DNA from: Pomphorhynchus laevis
Lineage: Eukaryota > Acanthocephala > Palaeacanthocephala > Echinorhynchida > Pomphorhynchidae
Assembly: GCA_012934845.2 (NCBI GenBank)
Contig: WNNJ02002109.1
Span: 18,190 to 82,189 of the forward strand
Direction of reading: 5' to 3'
Length of the DNA stretch: 64,000 nt
Under the pieces are notes generated by a model that saw only the letters and a list, made by a program, of their open reading frames with translations, had not been told where the DNA came from and made no database searches. Made by a program: the position numbers and the translations under genes. This document shows, one piece after another, positions 1-10,699 of this stretch. How positions within the stretch are numbered: the stretch's first letter is position 1; every line of letters begins with the position of its first letter.

Positions 1-1
1 T

Positions 2-206
2 GTGGTAGCAAAAATGAAGGATGTCGATTGGGATAGCAAGAAAATTTCATTCATCAGTGATGCCATGAAAGTAATTTTGAAAAACAATATTTTCGAATTA
101 AATTTCAAACTATGTGATAGTATTGATGAGGACAAAAATATAGTTAGCACAATTACAAAATTGCAGCACAATTTAAATGCAGCAAAAAATTGCAAAACTT
201 GCGGTG

Positions 207-208
<2 letters not shown>
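2..208 (+). pseudogene. PLE reverse transcriptase fragment
   Basis: A short open stretch contains the motif ILKNNIFELN, which matches the segment just before the RT motif-B region in GIY-YIG Penelope-like elements elsewhere in this window (for example 38940-39060 and 24480-24560). The frame then runs into a (TA)n tract and stops being meaningful. It is probably the RT part of the PLE whose GIY-YIG end lies at 1073-1341. Confidence 0.55.

Positions 209-283
<75 letters not shown>
209..283. repeat. (TA)n microsatellite
   Basis: An uninterrupted TA dinucleotide run of about 75 bp. It produces artificial Ile-Tyr ORFs on both strands. A second tract lies at about 409-482. Confidence 0.97.
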
Positions 284-285
<2 letters not shown>

Positions 286-404
286 GTAAGTGTACGAGAG
301 TTTGCAGACTGAAGAATATGCTCGATTCGAAAACTTACTTAAATATACGGAAAGAATTGCTATTCGCAATCTCGAGCAATACCGATTCAAACGAAACTCT
401 TATG

Positions 405-408
<4 letters not shown>

Positions 409-482
<74 letters not shown>
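409..482. repeat. (TA)n microsatellite
   Basis: A second TA run of about 73 bp, separated from the first by about 125 bp of non-repetitive sequence with no recognisable coding content. Confidence 0.97.
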
Positions 483-486
<4 letters not shown>

Positions 487-532
487 CGTATGAGATCATG
501 AAGATCGATTGGAATCGGGACTGGTGATCCTT

Positions 533-1074
533 TGATGGATTCTTATTTATGTAACGAATAGTTGCTAGGTCACACGAGGTGACTTTCGCATTGAAAACCA
601 GCTACAGAATCCTTCCTTCATGATATCCAATTCCATACACCCTGACTACTAACGGCGCCATTGCCACAACCGTTTTCGTTTCGCCCGCTTTTTGCCACAT
701 GTTGGTAGCCCCGGGCTCGTCAGAAGGCTGACTACCAACTCTTCGCCTTTTGAAATTTGACTTATCCGAGATTCGAGCTGTCGCTCTCCGTACTTGGCTT
801 GCGCTCTTGACTGCTAGGCAACGAATCCAGGATTACCAGATTTCACACAGTATATGAAACCTTCCATCATGATATCCAGAAACTGCATTGTCCGAGATGC
901 TTCTCTGGCATGCTTATTATAGATTTTATCGTATGAGATCATGAAGATCGATTGGAATCGGGACTGGTGAATGGAATTGGATATCATGAAGGAAGGATTC
1001 TGTAGCTGGTTTTCAATGCGAAAGTCACCTCGTGTGACCTAGCAACTATTCGTTACATAAATAAGAATCCATCA
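533..1074. mobile_element. foldback element with 104-bp perfect inverted arms
   Basis: Positions 533-636 and 971-1074 are exact reverse complements over 104 bp, enclosing about 334 bp. A 44-bp direct repeat lies immediately outside the left arm (484-527) and inside, next to the right arm (927-970). The interior is GC-richer than its surroundings and has no ORF. The right arm abuts PLE coding sequence (GIY-YIG motif YMGET at about 1078). Consistent with a foldback or MITE-like insertion, or a palindromic rearrangement; no transposase or clear target-site duplication is visible. Confidence 0.7.
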
Positions 1075-1075
1075 C

Positions 1076-1341
1076 AGTATATGGGGGAAACTAAGCATGC
1101 ACTTAAAGATAGACTTACAAAAAGGCGATAACACGTCAAAGTTAAGATGAACGCTGACGGTGCCGCTGCACATATTTTAAATGAACGAGAAAATCATCAA
1201 TTTATATACAAGATAGTAGAACTCGTAAAGTCTGATCAACTAAGAAAGATGCGCGAACAGCATTTGATCGGGAAATTGTGCAGTGATATTCCACCAAGTG
1301 TAAATACTTGTCAACATGAGTATAGGTGGAATAATCTGTGA
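1076..1341 (+). pseudogene. PLE GIY-YIG endonuclease C-terminal fragment
   Basis: The sequence begins with a QYMGETKHALKDRL-like stretch, the second half of the GIY-YIG core (usually YVGET...R). It continues, through a frame change near 1130, into an open segment with DGAAAHIL and a terminal REQ-L-IGKL motif matching the REQFWIAQL end of other PLEs here. The upstream half of the domain is missing, replaced by the foldback element. Confidence 0.65.
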
Positions 1342-1350
1342 TATTTATTA

Positions 1351-1652
1351 GTTTTAAACCATTCCCTTACGAAAGGACACAATATTGAATTCGATGATAT
1401 CAAAATTCTTGCAAAAGAATCAAATTATTATAGACGGCTAATTTTTGAGTCTACGCACATCAACGGCAGTGGTGAAAGGATGCATGGAAATAAATTAAAT
1501 TATAATTTAAAAATTCCTATCGATACTATGAACTAAGAAAACATCGTCATATTCTTCGGTACTTATGGGATATAAGGCGATTTCTGTTTTGAAAACTTTT
1601 AACTTGAAAAGGGTCACTGTGATTGACCGAAAAGTTGTTACAATTTACTCCA
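1351..1652 (+). repeat. left pseudo-LTR of PLE (tandem partial copy)
   Basis: About 300 bp nearly identical to 3797-4092 in the same orientation. It encodes the last 61 codons of a GIY-YIG protein (1351-1533, TAA at 1534-1536), including HSLTKGHNIEFDDIKIL, followed by about 115 bp of 3' UTR. This copy is intact in frame, whereas the right copy has a stop. Tandem head-to-tail partial copies are the usual pseudo-LTR arrangement of PLEs. Confidence 0.8.
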
Positions 1653-1689
1653 ACAAAATATTTTTTCTCGTGTGGATAATTAATAATGC

Positions 1690-3990
1690 CTAAAAACAGA
1701 TTACCTGGCACACGAATGTAATTTTAACAGAATAGAAGAAGCAGTATGACAAGTGCTTTATTGACACATTATACAACCTTATCAATTTGGAGAAGAAAAT
1801 TATCATTTGCAAAATGTCGATAGAATGTCTTCGTTCATGCCTTAGAGCGAATGTTATCCCAACTTGTGCGAAAATCAAATCGGGAATCGTTGATTTTCAC
1901 AAATCCAAATTGCAAAGAAAATTGTGTTTTTCCATAATGAGGTTTGGTATACATCAGTCACGTAAAACAATCAACGCACATCTCCCAAAGTCGAGCAGTA
2001 TTTGGTGTAACTTTGTCCGAAGTATATACAGTGATGATATGAATTGGATCAATGAGTTTGTTAACAAAAAATCGAGGAAACATGAAACTCTTATTAGACA
2101 ACGCTGTGAAGCTAAGTTATTCCAATTATCACACTATAACTTACGACAAACCAACCACGATAAGAATTTTATAAACCTACCTTCCAGGATAGGTTTATAA
2201 AATTGAGTAATCTCCCAAATGAATCGTTTGGGACGGTTATTACATATGAAACTATGTGCAGACGCCAAGCAAAGCTCTTACCTTCAACAATGAGTAAGCC
2301 AGAAAGAGCGGCAATGAAAAATCTCATGAGAGATGAAGACAACAATATGCAAATCAGACAAAGGGCGAGCACTAGCAGTAGTGAACACCAAAGACTATGT
2401 AGAGCATGGGAACTTATTATTAACGAGTAACAAGTTTGTTAAATTATCAGCTGATCCAACGGCCAAGAGAGAGAAGACTTTCAACCAGTTTTTGATGAAA
2501 TTGCACAAAGAAGGCAAGTTCAGTAAGCAACACTATAACGAAGATAGATCTACAGGCGTGTCAGCTGGATACCCATATTTGCTCCCGAAATTGCAAAAAC
2601 CAACCCTAGCATTCCGTCAAATTACTGCATCGTATATGTTTCGAACACACATTGGCAAAAATGACCAGCAAAATATTGAATGTTTGCAAATTTCCTAGTT
2701 TCTCGGGAATAAAGGATGACTCAGAATTCGCTAAGTACATCAAGAGTTTTAACGCTAACACGTGTTTCTTCGCAACAGCGGATGTAAATTCATTATTTAC
2801 TAACGTCCCTTTAAGATCTAGTGTGCAAATTGCTGCGAAAGTTTTATCCGACAAATGTGATAATCCGATACTAAATATTTCTGAGTGGACAGAGCTATTG
2901 ATGTGGTGTACTGAAAAGTCAGCGTTTCTTTTTGAGAAGGACGTATTTGATCAAATCGACGTAGTTGCAATGGGCTCTTTGCTTGGACCTACTTTAGCAA
3001 CCATTTATATGGATGAAGAAGGATATATAAGAAAGACATATATCATAGACTGCCAGACCTATGCGCATATTGGCGCTATGTAGATGATGTGTTTATGGTT
3101 TTCAATACGCGTCCAAATACAGTATCACTCCGAAACGTGCTTAATGAAAAAGATCCGGCCATTCAATGGAAGGTACAGCTTGAAGATAGTAAACAATCGA
3201 TCACATTTCTCGATGTGCTAGTTAGACGTGGTAATACCATCACAACAGAGGTATATCGTAAACCTAATATTACGTGGAATCCTCCCCTCTGGTCTACTCA
3301 TATACCAAACAAATATAAGATATCCGCAGCATCTTCATTGTTGCTAAGGTTTTTGCAAATTTGCCCAGGGAAATGTGCCCGATTGATTGAAAGTTCGATT
3401 AAGTCGAAACTTAAAAATCGTGGCTTTCACAAATAGGCCATCCACCCAGGCATATCAAAAGTTGAGGAGTATATTTTTTGCATCGATACATGACAAAAAA
3501 GACGAATCGAAAACTAAAATATATTTGCGATCGTCTTTCGCTGACAACCGTAGCCTACACCAACTTGAAGATGGCCTTAGACGACAGACGTCATCACGTT
3601 CTACAGTTTAATGTGCATCTAGCATGTGTCTAGCATCCATGTTCAAACAGAGACCCTAATTTCAGCAAAAGATATATCTCGTATATGAGATAAAATGTGA
3701 AGATTGTGATGCTACATACTTGGGTTAGACTAAACGACTTAAAATTAAGGAACATGGTAATGCTCTAAGGAAAGGGGACACGTCATTTGCCGTTTTAAAC
3801 TATTCCGTCATTAAAGGACAATATTGAATTCGATGATATCAAGATTCTTGCAAAATAATCAAATTATTATAGACTGTTAATTTTTGAGTCTATGCACATC
3901 AACGGCAGTGGTGCAAGGATGTATGAAAATAAATCAAATTATAATTTAAAAGTTCCTATCGATACTATGGACTAAGAAAAAATCGTCATA
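1690..3990 (+). mobile_element. Penelope-like element with decayed RT and GIY-YIG ORF
   Basis: Order along the plus strand: an N-terminal region (1787-2200) with a short inverted repeat near 2165-2200; the segment with DKG and DPT motifs (2345-2560); template-contact and RT motif A, DVNSLFTNVPL (about 2783); motif B, AMGSLLGPTLA (about 2968); the catalytic YVDD segment (about 3078); motif FLDVLVRR (about 3210); then a GIY-YIG start, YEIKCEDC (about 3690). At least five frameshifts or stops interrupt it, so it is dead. The NVPL/AMGSPLGP pattern puts it in a different PLE subgroup from those at 30289 and 37894. Confidence 0.85.
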
Positions 3991-4092
3991 TTCTTCCGCA
4001 CTTATGGGATATAAGGCGATTTCTGTTTTGAAAACTTTTAACTTGAAAAAGGTCACTGTGATTGACCGAAAGGTTGTTACAATGTACTCCAA
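3797..4092 (+). repeat. right pseudo-LTR of PLE
   Basis: Direct repeat of 1351-1652. It begins at the same sequence (GTTTTAAAC) and diverges at the same point after TTACTCC. It overlaps the C-terminal GIY-YIG coding part of the element at 1690-3990 and contains a premature stop (CAAAATAATC, where the left copy has CAAAAGAATC). Confidence 0.8.
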
Positions 4093-4149
4093 ACGCAATT
4101 GTAAACGACACAATACAGTCTTGTGCACACTTCCATCAACAGAGATGGA

Positions 4150-4790
4150 ACAGGACACACTTCTTTCAATAGAGTAAAAAAAGTGCGGAAGACCACGTTG
4201 TTTTTGTTGTCGGGAGATTAAGGAAGGCAAAGTATTTCACAGTACGATAACTAAGTAACGTTACTTAGTAACGTTCCACAGTAACGTTACTGCGGAACGT
4301 TACTGCGTTCCGCAGTAACGGCAGTTTAGGAAACATTGCAATTCACAAAATATGCACAAGACTAAGAAATAAGTGCCCCCCGTGGGAAACCGAAATGTAA
4401 GCGTTGCAATGAAATGACGCTAGCCCATCCGTTAAAAAGTGCCATGACAGGTAAAACATACAACGTTAAGGGGGGTGTAAAAGTAAACCGTTGGTATATT
4501 GCTCTAGGGACACAGAATGTCTTATGGCCAACGTTGGTCAAAACAGTTGTGAGAAGCATATTCGAGCCATTACTCGGAAATCCGACATTTTACATAAACA
4601 CGACAAAAACGATGAATCAGTGAGACAATATGTCGATTATCCCGAGCACAGCATGGAAAACATCACAATGAAAGCAGATATTTACGACGACAATAAATGA
4701 AAAAATGAACTACATTGGATCGGCCAGATAATGAAAAACAACTAGCACAATACGGTACACATCTACCATCTGACTTAAATCGAACATATA
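4150..4790 (+). pseudogene. PLE linker and GIY-YIG relic
   Basis: The segment starts with a KCGRPRCFCC motif (about 4178), equivalent to the KRPRCKTC linker Cys motif of the PLE at 10060. After a palindrome-rich interruption it continues with a second Cys cluster (CKRC, about 4390) and a corrupted endonuclease (MANVGQNS at about 4521, LHWIGQIMKNN near 4711). Several frames are used. A non-functional 3' part of a PLE, possibly two superposed copies. Confidence 0.55.
4250..4320. repeat. cluster of nested palindromes
   Basis: Three adjoining perfect or near-perfect palindromes share the core AACGTT: 4250-4269 (20 bp, perfect), 4279-4292 (14 bp, perfect) and 4292-4313 (8-bp arms, 6-nt loop). CGTTACTGCGG and CCGCAGTAACG also pair across the block. 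The cluster sits inside the PLE relic and has no coding content. Confidence 0.85.
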
Positions 4791-5176
4791 CTGTTTCGTC
4801 GCTGAAATATCTTCCAGAAATTTAACATGCCACATTTTACATATAATAATGCTCCGCACAAATGTGACGAAGTTTTTTGAGAAAGCGAAACACATTTTAA
4901 TAAATATAGGGCGTTTGTTATTTTATTTTGGCGGTTTAAAAAGCGGTATATATAGTGCGTGTCAGACTTAGAAATGCTTGGTTTGCATTCATGGCTTGGA
5001 TTAACTTCGTGTACTAGTCCCATACTTTTCCGCTTATTTCACTTTTTGCTTCTAATTTAATCTTCCCATCTTTTATATTTGATGACGTAGTTTTGATCCT
5101 CGTGTAAAGCATCTTGCATCATCATACTTTATACACTCTTTCTGAGCTATGTTAAAATTAAGTTCCAAATTCAGTG
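4790..5176. other. no recognisable feature
   Basis: AT-rich sequence. A minus-strand ORF at 4775-5023 has no family signature I can recognise. It probably belongs to the repeat that starts at about 5177 or to decayed PLE sequence. Confidence 0.4.
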
Positions 5177-5545
5177 CTTCTTTAACATCACTTGATATTT
5201 AATTTTCGGTTCTTTCGTGATTTGTATGTTTTTTCATTGTCTACGTGAATTGTGAATTCATTGTTTATTGGTGGAAACGGGCTTGATACACGACTGATAT
5301 TTATTTCAGTTGGGCAAATAAATCTTCTATTCGGATGCTATTAATGACATCCGATTTCTATAACACACGTTGCTTAACTAATCTACTTGCCTTTTTAGCT
5401 TTGCATCGAGGTGATCGTTCATATACACTTTGATCTCGACAATGCAGAATATTGTAGATATGGCCATACAGCTTTCTAAATATTTTACAGAGATTGATAC
5501 TTGCATCTTTCGAAACTATATCATTCACCCTTGATGTTATTAGTA
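5177..5545 (+). repeat. internal PLE-associated repeat (copy 1)
   Basis: About 370 bp nearly identical to 49006-49381. Both copies lead into a PLE post-RT segment (here interrupted and resumed at 9501). The repeat has no clear ORF on either strand. It ends in TTGATGTTATTAGTA (5531-5545), where the non-LTR element has inserted. Confidence 0.8.
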
Positions 5546-5687
5546 ATAATAATAGATTTTATTAATAATAAATAACATGCAGGATAAATAAATAGAATAA
5601 ATACAATGATACAGTTACAGTCTAAATCTTCTTCATAGATAATTGACACTCTTCAAATGCAAGCCCGTTTTCTTCATAATTATAGCC

Positions 5688-8149
5688 TCAAGTCCATGGG
5701 GATCTGAGCCCCCAACCAATCCAACACGCCGCCTTGCGACTGAACCACCCGGGGTCTTTCACCCCCCGAAGAGTCCAGTCGGTGCGGACTATGCTGGGTA
5801 AACGCGAGACGAGGAGCTTGAGAAACCTTAGTCTTTGTTCTGGGGGACGTCCTCTTGAAAAGAAAACTAATCCCGAGATAGCCCAAGTACCCCAGAGGCG
5901 CACTTGGGATTTCTCTTTCAATGACAGATGTTGGGCCCGTTTCAGGGCCCATCTAGCTCTCTTCAGGATACGTTTTAGTCTATCCAGGTCAGCTTTCGCT
6001 GACCAGCTCACCGTAATGGTGAATCCCAGGTATTTTACTCGATTTGTGAAGGTAGGGAGTGGTTGATTAGTCAGGATGGAAGATAGAGCTGAGAGTGCTA
6101 ATCTCTTGAGTTTTTTCTTTGTCACAGGGGCGCCATTAAAGACAACCACCTGCGATTTGGAGGAGTTTAAAACAAGATTGGAAATGGGCAGCTGATCTTT
6201 TAATCTTGTAAAGAAATGGCTGATGTCAGAGACTACATCTTTGCACCTGCGTCCAGAGAACAGGGCTGTGGTATCATCAGCATATACCACAATATGTTGA
6301 TCGCGTTTGAATTTTTTGTATAGTTCAATGGAGGCAGCAAGATACAAGATTGGAGAAAGTGGGGAGCCTTGAGGCACACCCGTAATAGGATAGAACTGAC
6401 GTGCATCAGGGTCGTCTTCATAGAAGAATCGCTTGGAGTACAGCAATATTTCCACCCTGTTAACAATTCTCGCAGGGAACCCGAGGGACTGAGAGAAGTG
6501 ATAACAAAAGGAATGGAAATGCGGTCAAATGCAGCCGAAAAATCAAGAAAGACAGCAACAGCAAGCTGATGACTGTTATCCTGACAAAACTGTTGCACTT
6601 CACCTATTGCTGAATGGACCGAGCGATCTTTTACGTACCCATGAAAACCTGGTGGGATTAAATTTCGCCTATTTAGATGGTCGCGGATTTTACGCGCAAG
6701 CGCTTTTTCGTAAATGGAGATGAGGGAGTTTTGAATTGAAATAGGCCGCAGATCTTTGGGACATGTAATCGACTTCTTTTTAGGTAAAAATACTCGACGG
6801 CTAATATTTATGTTAGCAATGTCGGAAGGGGAGGCTAATAGCATTGTTATGGCGACTTCTTTTCTTTGACTGTCTGTCAAAAGCTGACAGACACGAGTGG
6901 AGAGTGGCGCATGGGTTCTGGAGGTGCCCGGGAGTGGCCCCTATGAGTTAAGGATATCTGTAACAGATAAGTCCCTACTCCTGAAGTCACACCAAGGCGG
7001 GATTGGTTGGGGTGAATGAGTGGCTCCATAATTGTGAAGGGATAGTGCCTCCTCCAAAACTTTATCAAGGCCTATTCTACCAATCCAACCTAATGCTCTA
7101 TCCTTCCAACAGACAAACTTCTCCTTCTTGAGTATCTTCCAGAAGGAAGACTGAGAAGGGCTAAGGCGAGAAATGCTTGCCTTATCCCTACTCAACTGGA
7201 ACCTATATCTAGTTCTCCAGTATTCATTCGAGAGGGCTTGTCTGGCGGAAACAGAGAGAGTAGGAAGATGCAGCATTTTAGCTAGGACCTTGAGTTTTGT
7301 TGGAGTGGGATTGTATATGCGACCTTTATAGGTAGTCGATAGTATCGCGGTAGCTTGCGAAGAGAGGTAAGTATTAAATTTGGTCAAACTCTCATTCCCA
7401 ATTCGGGGGAATAGTTGGATAGCTGCCTGAAAGAAGGCCACCCTGACGGGATCAAAGTGGAACCTTCTCCTCAGCAACGTATCTTCCTCTAAACGCCAAC
7501 GAATTAGGTCATGAGAGGTGGTCTGTTGTTGGCGCGACTGCTCAGTACAGAAGGGTTTTAACAACCACTTCTTATGAAGCAGTAATATGTCGAGGAGTGA
7601 ATTAGTTGTTGAGCAATGAAAGGTGGGGGATGGTGGTTTGTGAATAAGATATTCGTTCCTGGCTCTGCGGTTTGCTGCATTAATCCAACGACCAGTTCTG
7701 TCGTTGAAATCACCAAGTAACATGTCATAGCCGCTACCCAATAAACGATCCAGGAGGTCACGGTTCTTGTGAATTTCTCCTGGCCGTATATAAATATTGG
7801 CTATGCTGATACATTTACCGTTCTTACGAAGTGATATAGCTAGACAAGATAGGGCAGGACAAGAATAGTTAAGAAGGAGGGAAGATCTTAAGGAGCATTT
7901 AACTAAGGTTAAAAGACCTTGAGATGAAGAGGAGTGAGGAGGCGTTATATACGGAGTGAAGTGGGTGTATATATGCTGAGGGATAAATCGAGTAATATCC
8001 TGGGGGATACGGATAGACCGCGTCTCCTGAAGGACTATAACGTCTGCATCTCTACCAGATAAAAGTCTAAGGGCAGAAGCACCTCCCGAATTCCACTGAA
8101 GAATATTCAGTGAAAAAGGCTCAGGCTTACTCACCATTGTGTTAGACAA
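5688..8149 (-). pseudogene. non-LTR ORF2: apurinic endonuclease plus reverse transcriptase
   Basis: Residues 1-230 form an APE/DNase I-like endonuclease: LNILQWNSGG, VIVLQETR, LLGDFNDR and TSHDLIRW are recognisable. One in-frame stop (6941-6943) follows, then the same frame resumes with RT fingers (CPKDLRPISIQN), motif A (AVFLDFSAAFDR, about 6580-6610) and a single frameshift near 6440. Motif B, TGVPQGSPLSP (about 6370-6400), and catalytic YADD (about 6284) follow. With one stop and one shift repaired the ORF would be of normal length; as it stands it is broken. Confidence 0.85.
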
Positions 8150-8169
8150 GTTGGACGGGGGAAGTCAAC

Positions 8170-9429
8170 CTAGACAGAGCTAGGTGCGGGAAGGTCGCCC
8201 CTCCCGCCACTAGCCCCATCCAGAATCGTAACCCCCAGGACAGTATCTTCATTTCCCTTTGAGGCGCCTTTCTCTTTTATCAGCTTGCCAACCTTGAGGG
8301 GTGGAACCAATCTTGCTGATCCACCCCTTTTCTTTGATTTCGGACAATCTTTCTCCGGTTGCAACGGAACTGAGGGAGAACTTAGGAACGCCCCAAGGAG
8401 GGGTGCTAGCCACTGCTGTATTTGAGAGAATGTATTCTTCCTGTTGTTGTCCAGCAAGTGCAAAATATCCATGTTGGACATTCTTTCCGATGGCTGCGCG
8501 GCAACAGCAGCAAAACTTCTTCCAGTTGGGGGAGCCGGGACTGCATATTTCATTCTGTATTCTCTGAAAATACGACAACGACGTGACCACGCGGGGTGGT
8601 CCCCACCACAGTTAGTACAGACTGGGGGAGCTACGCACCTCTCCCCCTTTTGGCAAAGCGATACAGGATGATTTGCCGCATACTCCGCACGATTTCTCCC
8701 GCGTACAGGAGGAGGCCCAGTGCCCCCAGCAGTGGCAGGAGTTACAATGAGGAAATGTGAAGCAATCTTGATTAACCAAATTGAATCTGAGATTATACCC
8801 CATAAAGGGGTTGACTGCATTCCGTGACAAAATATCAGCGTTGTTTAAGTCCGTACCGCAGAACGCAACAGGTAAGGATTCCCCTGTTTTAGATTTCAAT
8901 CCGCGGACAGAACTCAACTTGAACGTGTCCCGTAAGAGAACCAGATCTTCCTCCTCCAAATAAGGAGGGTAATTAGAAATCTTAACAGTTGCCTGTAGGG
9001 GCTTTAGCGTTAGAGATCCCAGATGGGACAGATTATTATTGAAAAATGACTCATAAGCATCCATTAGTTCATGTGACGAAAATGAGACTTTTAGTTGATT
9101 AACGAATGATCGGACCGAATTGAATACTACTCTTCCAGAGTAGTTCTGGACAAAGTTACGTAAAAAAACAGTGAAAAGCTTATGCTTTTCAATTGGCATA
9201 ACTGAATTAATGATTGCTAAATTTTTTGGTTTCGGTATCGGGGGAGCTCCCCCGAGTCAGTAACATAGTTCTTATTAAATTGACTAACCTGCAAGTCCGA
9301 AGGGAAAGATGTAGGAGAAGGTACTTTACCTTTACCATTTGTAATTCCAGCGGAATCGTTGATTACAGGCACATTTCCATAGGAGCTTTGATGCTCCGAC
9401 CCGAAATAAGCGTTTTCACTTGTGCACAT
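8170..9429 (-). pseudogene. non-LTR ORF1 (Gag) with zinc knuckles, frameshifted
   Basis: Start ATG at 9429 (MCTSENAYFGSEH). A frameshift near 9210 leads into the frame 9199-8612, which holds the core Gag region and a CX2CX4HX4C knuckle (CNSCHCWGHWASSC). A second frameshift near 8660 leads to the final frame, with another Cys/His cluster (CTNCGGDHPAWSRRC) and a basic C-terminus ending at 8170. The middle part is clearly homologous to the Gag relic at 47935-48222 (PIEKHKL...FLRNF versus PQERHLM...FMRKF). It should bind element RNA in an RNP. Confidence 0.8.
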
Positions 9430-9515
9430 TTTTTCGACTTCGGATATAAATATGATTTTAGTGCGCTCTATACAAATTTAGTTGATATGGCTAAAGTGCA
9501 TTGATGTTATTAGTA

Positions 9516-10520
9516 TATGAACGGCATCTGAATAGATTTACTCACTTAACTAAAACAAATAAGAGTCGTATATTAAGCCAATTTCCACCAGGTGACATTT
9601 GGTATACTACACTATACAAAAAGACAGTCGAAAAACATGTACTTAAATCATAACAGCAAGCATATCAATACCGTTAAAAGATCAATCGTATTTAATGAGT
9701 CCCTGCGTATAAGAAGGATATGTAGTATAAATGAGGATTTTAAATCAAATCTTAGGTTGTTAAGGAAACATTTAATTGCTAGAGGCTATTGTAGTAATCA
9801 AATATATATAAACAACTTAATAAGATTAGAAGACAATGAAGGAAGTTTTGGCTTATTACAAAAAAAGTGGTTACGTTTCCATACCATCCAACATTAAGAA
9901 ATTTGAATTGTGAATTGTATCAGCTTATAAATCAGTATGTAAACTAAAGAATCTTAAAGGCAACGAGCCAAAAGTATATTTCCGGTATAATGACACAATC
10001 TGCAGCCATCTTGTGAGATCAAAGATAGGAAAAACTAGATATATTGCAATAGTTGGAAAATGCATGGATGCAAACGACCACGTTGCAAAACTTGCAGTGT
10101 TCTCCAACAAGAGTATAATTTTAACAGTACATACACTAAGTCGCAATACAAAATAAAAAATGAAAATAATTGTAAAACACCAAATGTTGTACACTTAGGA
10201 GAATGCGGTTTATGTCGCTATCAATATATAGACAAAACAAGAAGATGCCTAAGCCTTAGACTTAATAACTGGAGATCAGATAATAAAGCAAAATTGAAAC
10301 CGACAGACAACTCTGATACACGAGTGAACCACATTGTTGAAATGCACAATGGTAACGACATAATAAAATACACCATTATTGGTAGTGGCTATAAAAGCGC
10401 AGAAATGAAAAAATTGAAGTGATTTTTGATCCATACAGTGAGTATGAATAAAAGTGAGTATAAAAACACATACTATCAGAGGCGCGAGAATGGCTAAAGA
10501 CAAATAGCAAAATTCTTCTC
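9516..10520 (+). pseudogene. PLE post-RT region and GIY-YIG endonuclease
   Basis: The continuation of the PLE split by the non-LTR insertion. The frame at 9592-9897 carries the PLE thumb-linker signature (NHNSKHINTVKR, LRIRRICS, HLIARGY). The frame at 10060-10422 carries the zinc linker GCKRPRCKTC, then GIY-YIG residues (VVHLGECGLCRYQYIDKTRR) with Asp for the usual Gly in the second motif, and ends without a clear WI-L tail. Frameshifts near 9895 and 10040 separate the parts. Confidence 0.75.
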
Positions 10521-10699
10521 GACTGTAAAACTATGACCTTATGATTGCGGATATGGTAGTTAAGAAATTGTTTTGAAAAATTGCTTTGAAACAGCCTATA
10601 GGCGAAACTAGTACGAATTTATTGTTGTTTTTTCTTAATTACCAGTTTATTTGCCGGCCGTAGAACAAGCTACGGCTTGTGCTAGATAAAGATTACAGC

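Larger units (their letters stand above)
5546..9500 (-). mobile_element. APE-type non-LTR retrotransposon, nearly full length
   Basis: Flanked by a perfect 15-bp target-site duplication, TTGATGTTATTAGTA at 5531-5545 and 9501-9515; the unoccupied version is at 49367-49381. On the minus strand it carries a Gag-like ORF1 (9429 down to 8170), 20 nt, then ORF2 (8149 down to 5688) with apurinic endonuclease and RT. It ends after an AATAAA signal in a short ATT-rich tail (5546-5570). Each ORF carries a few frameshifts or stops, so the copy is probably inactive but young. Clade is Jockey/CR1/I-like; I cannot fix it by eye. Confidence 0.9.

Noticed and set aside
2..527. Three ORFs of long Ile-Tyr repeats
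   Set aside because: They are translations of (TA)n microsatellites; only the first 60 or so residues of the first ORF resemble a protein.
5688..6066. Plus-strand ORFs at 5734-6066 and 6369-6723
   Set aside because: Antisense to ORF2 of the minus-strand non-LTR element; no motifs.
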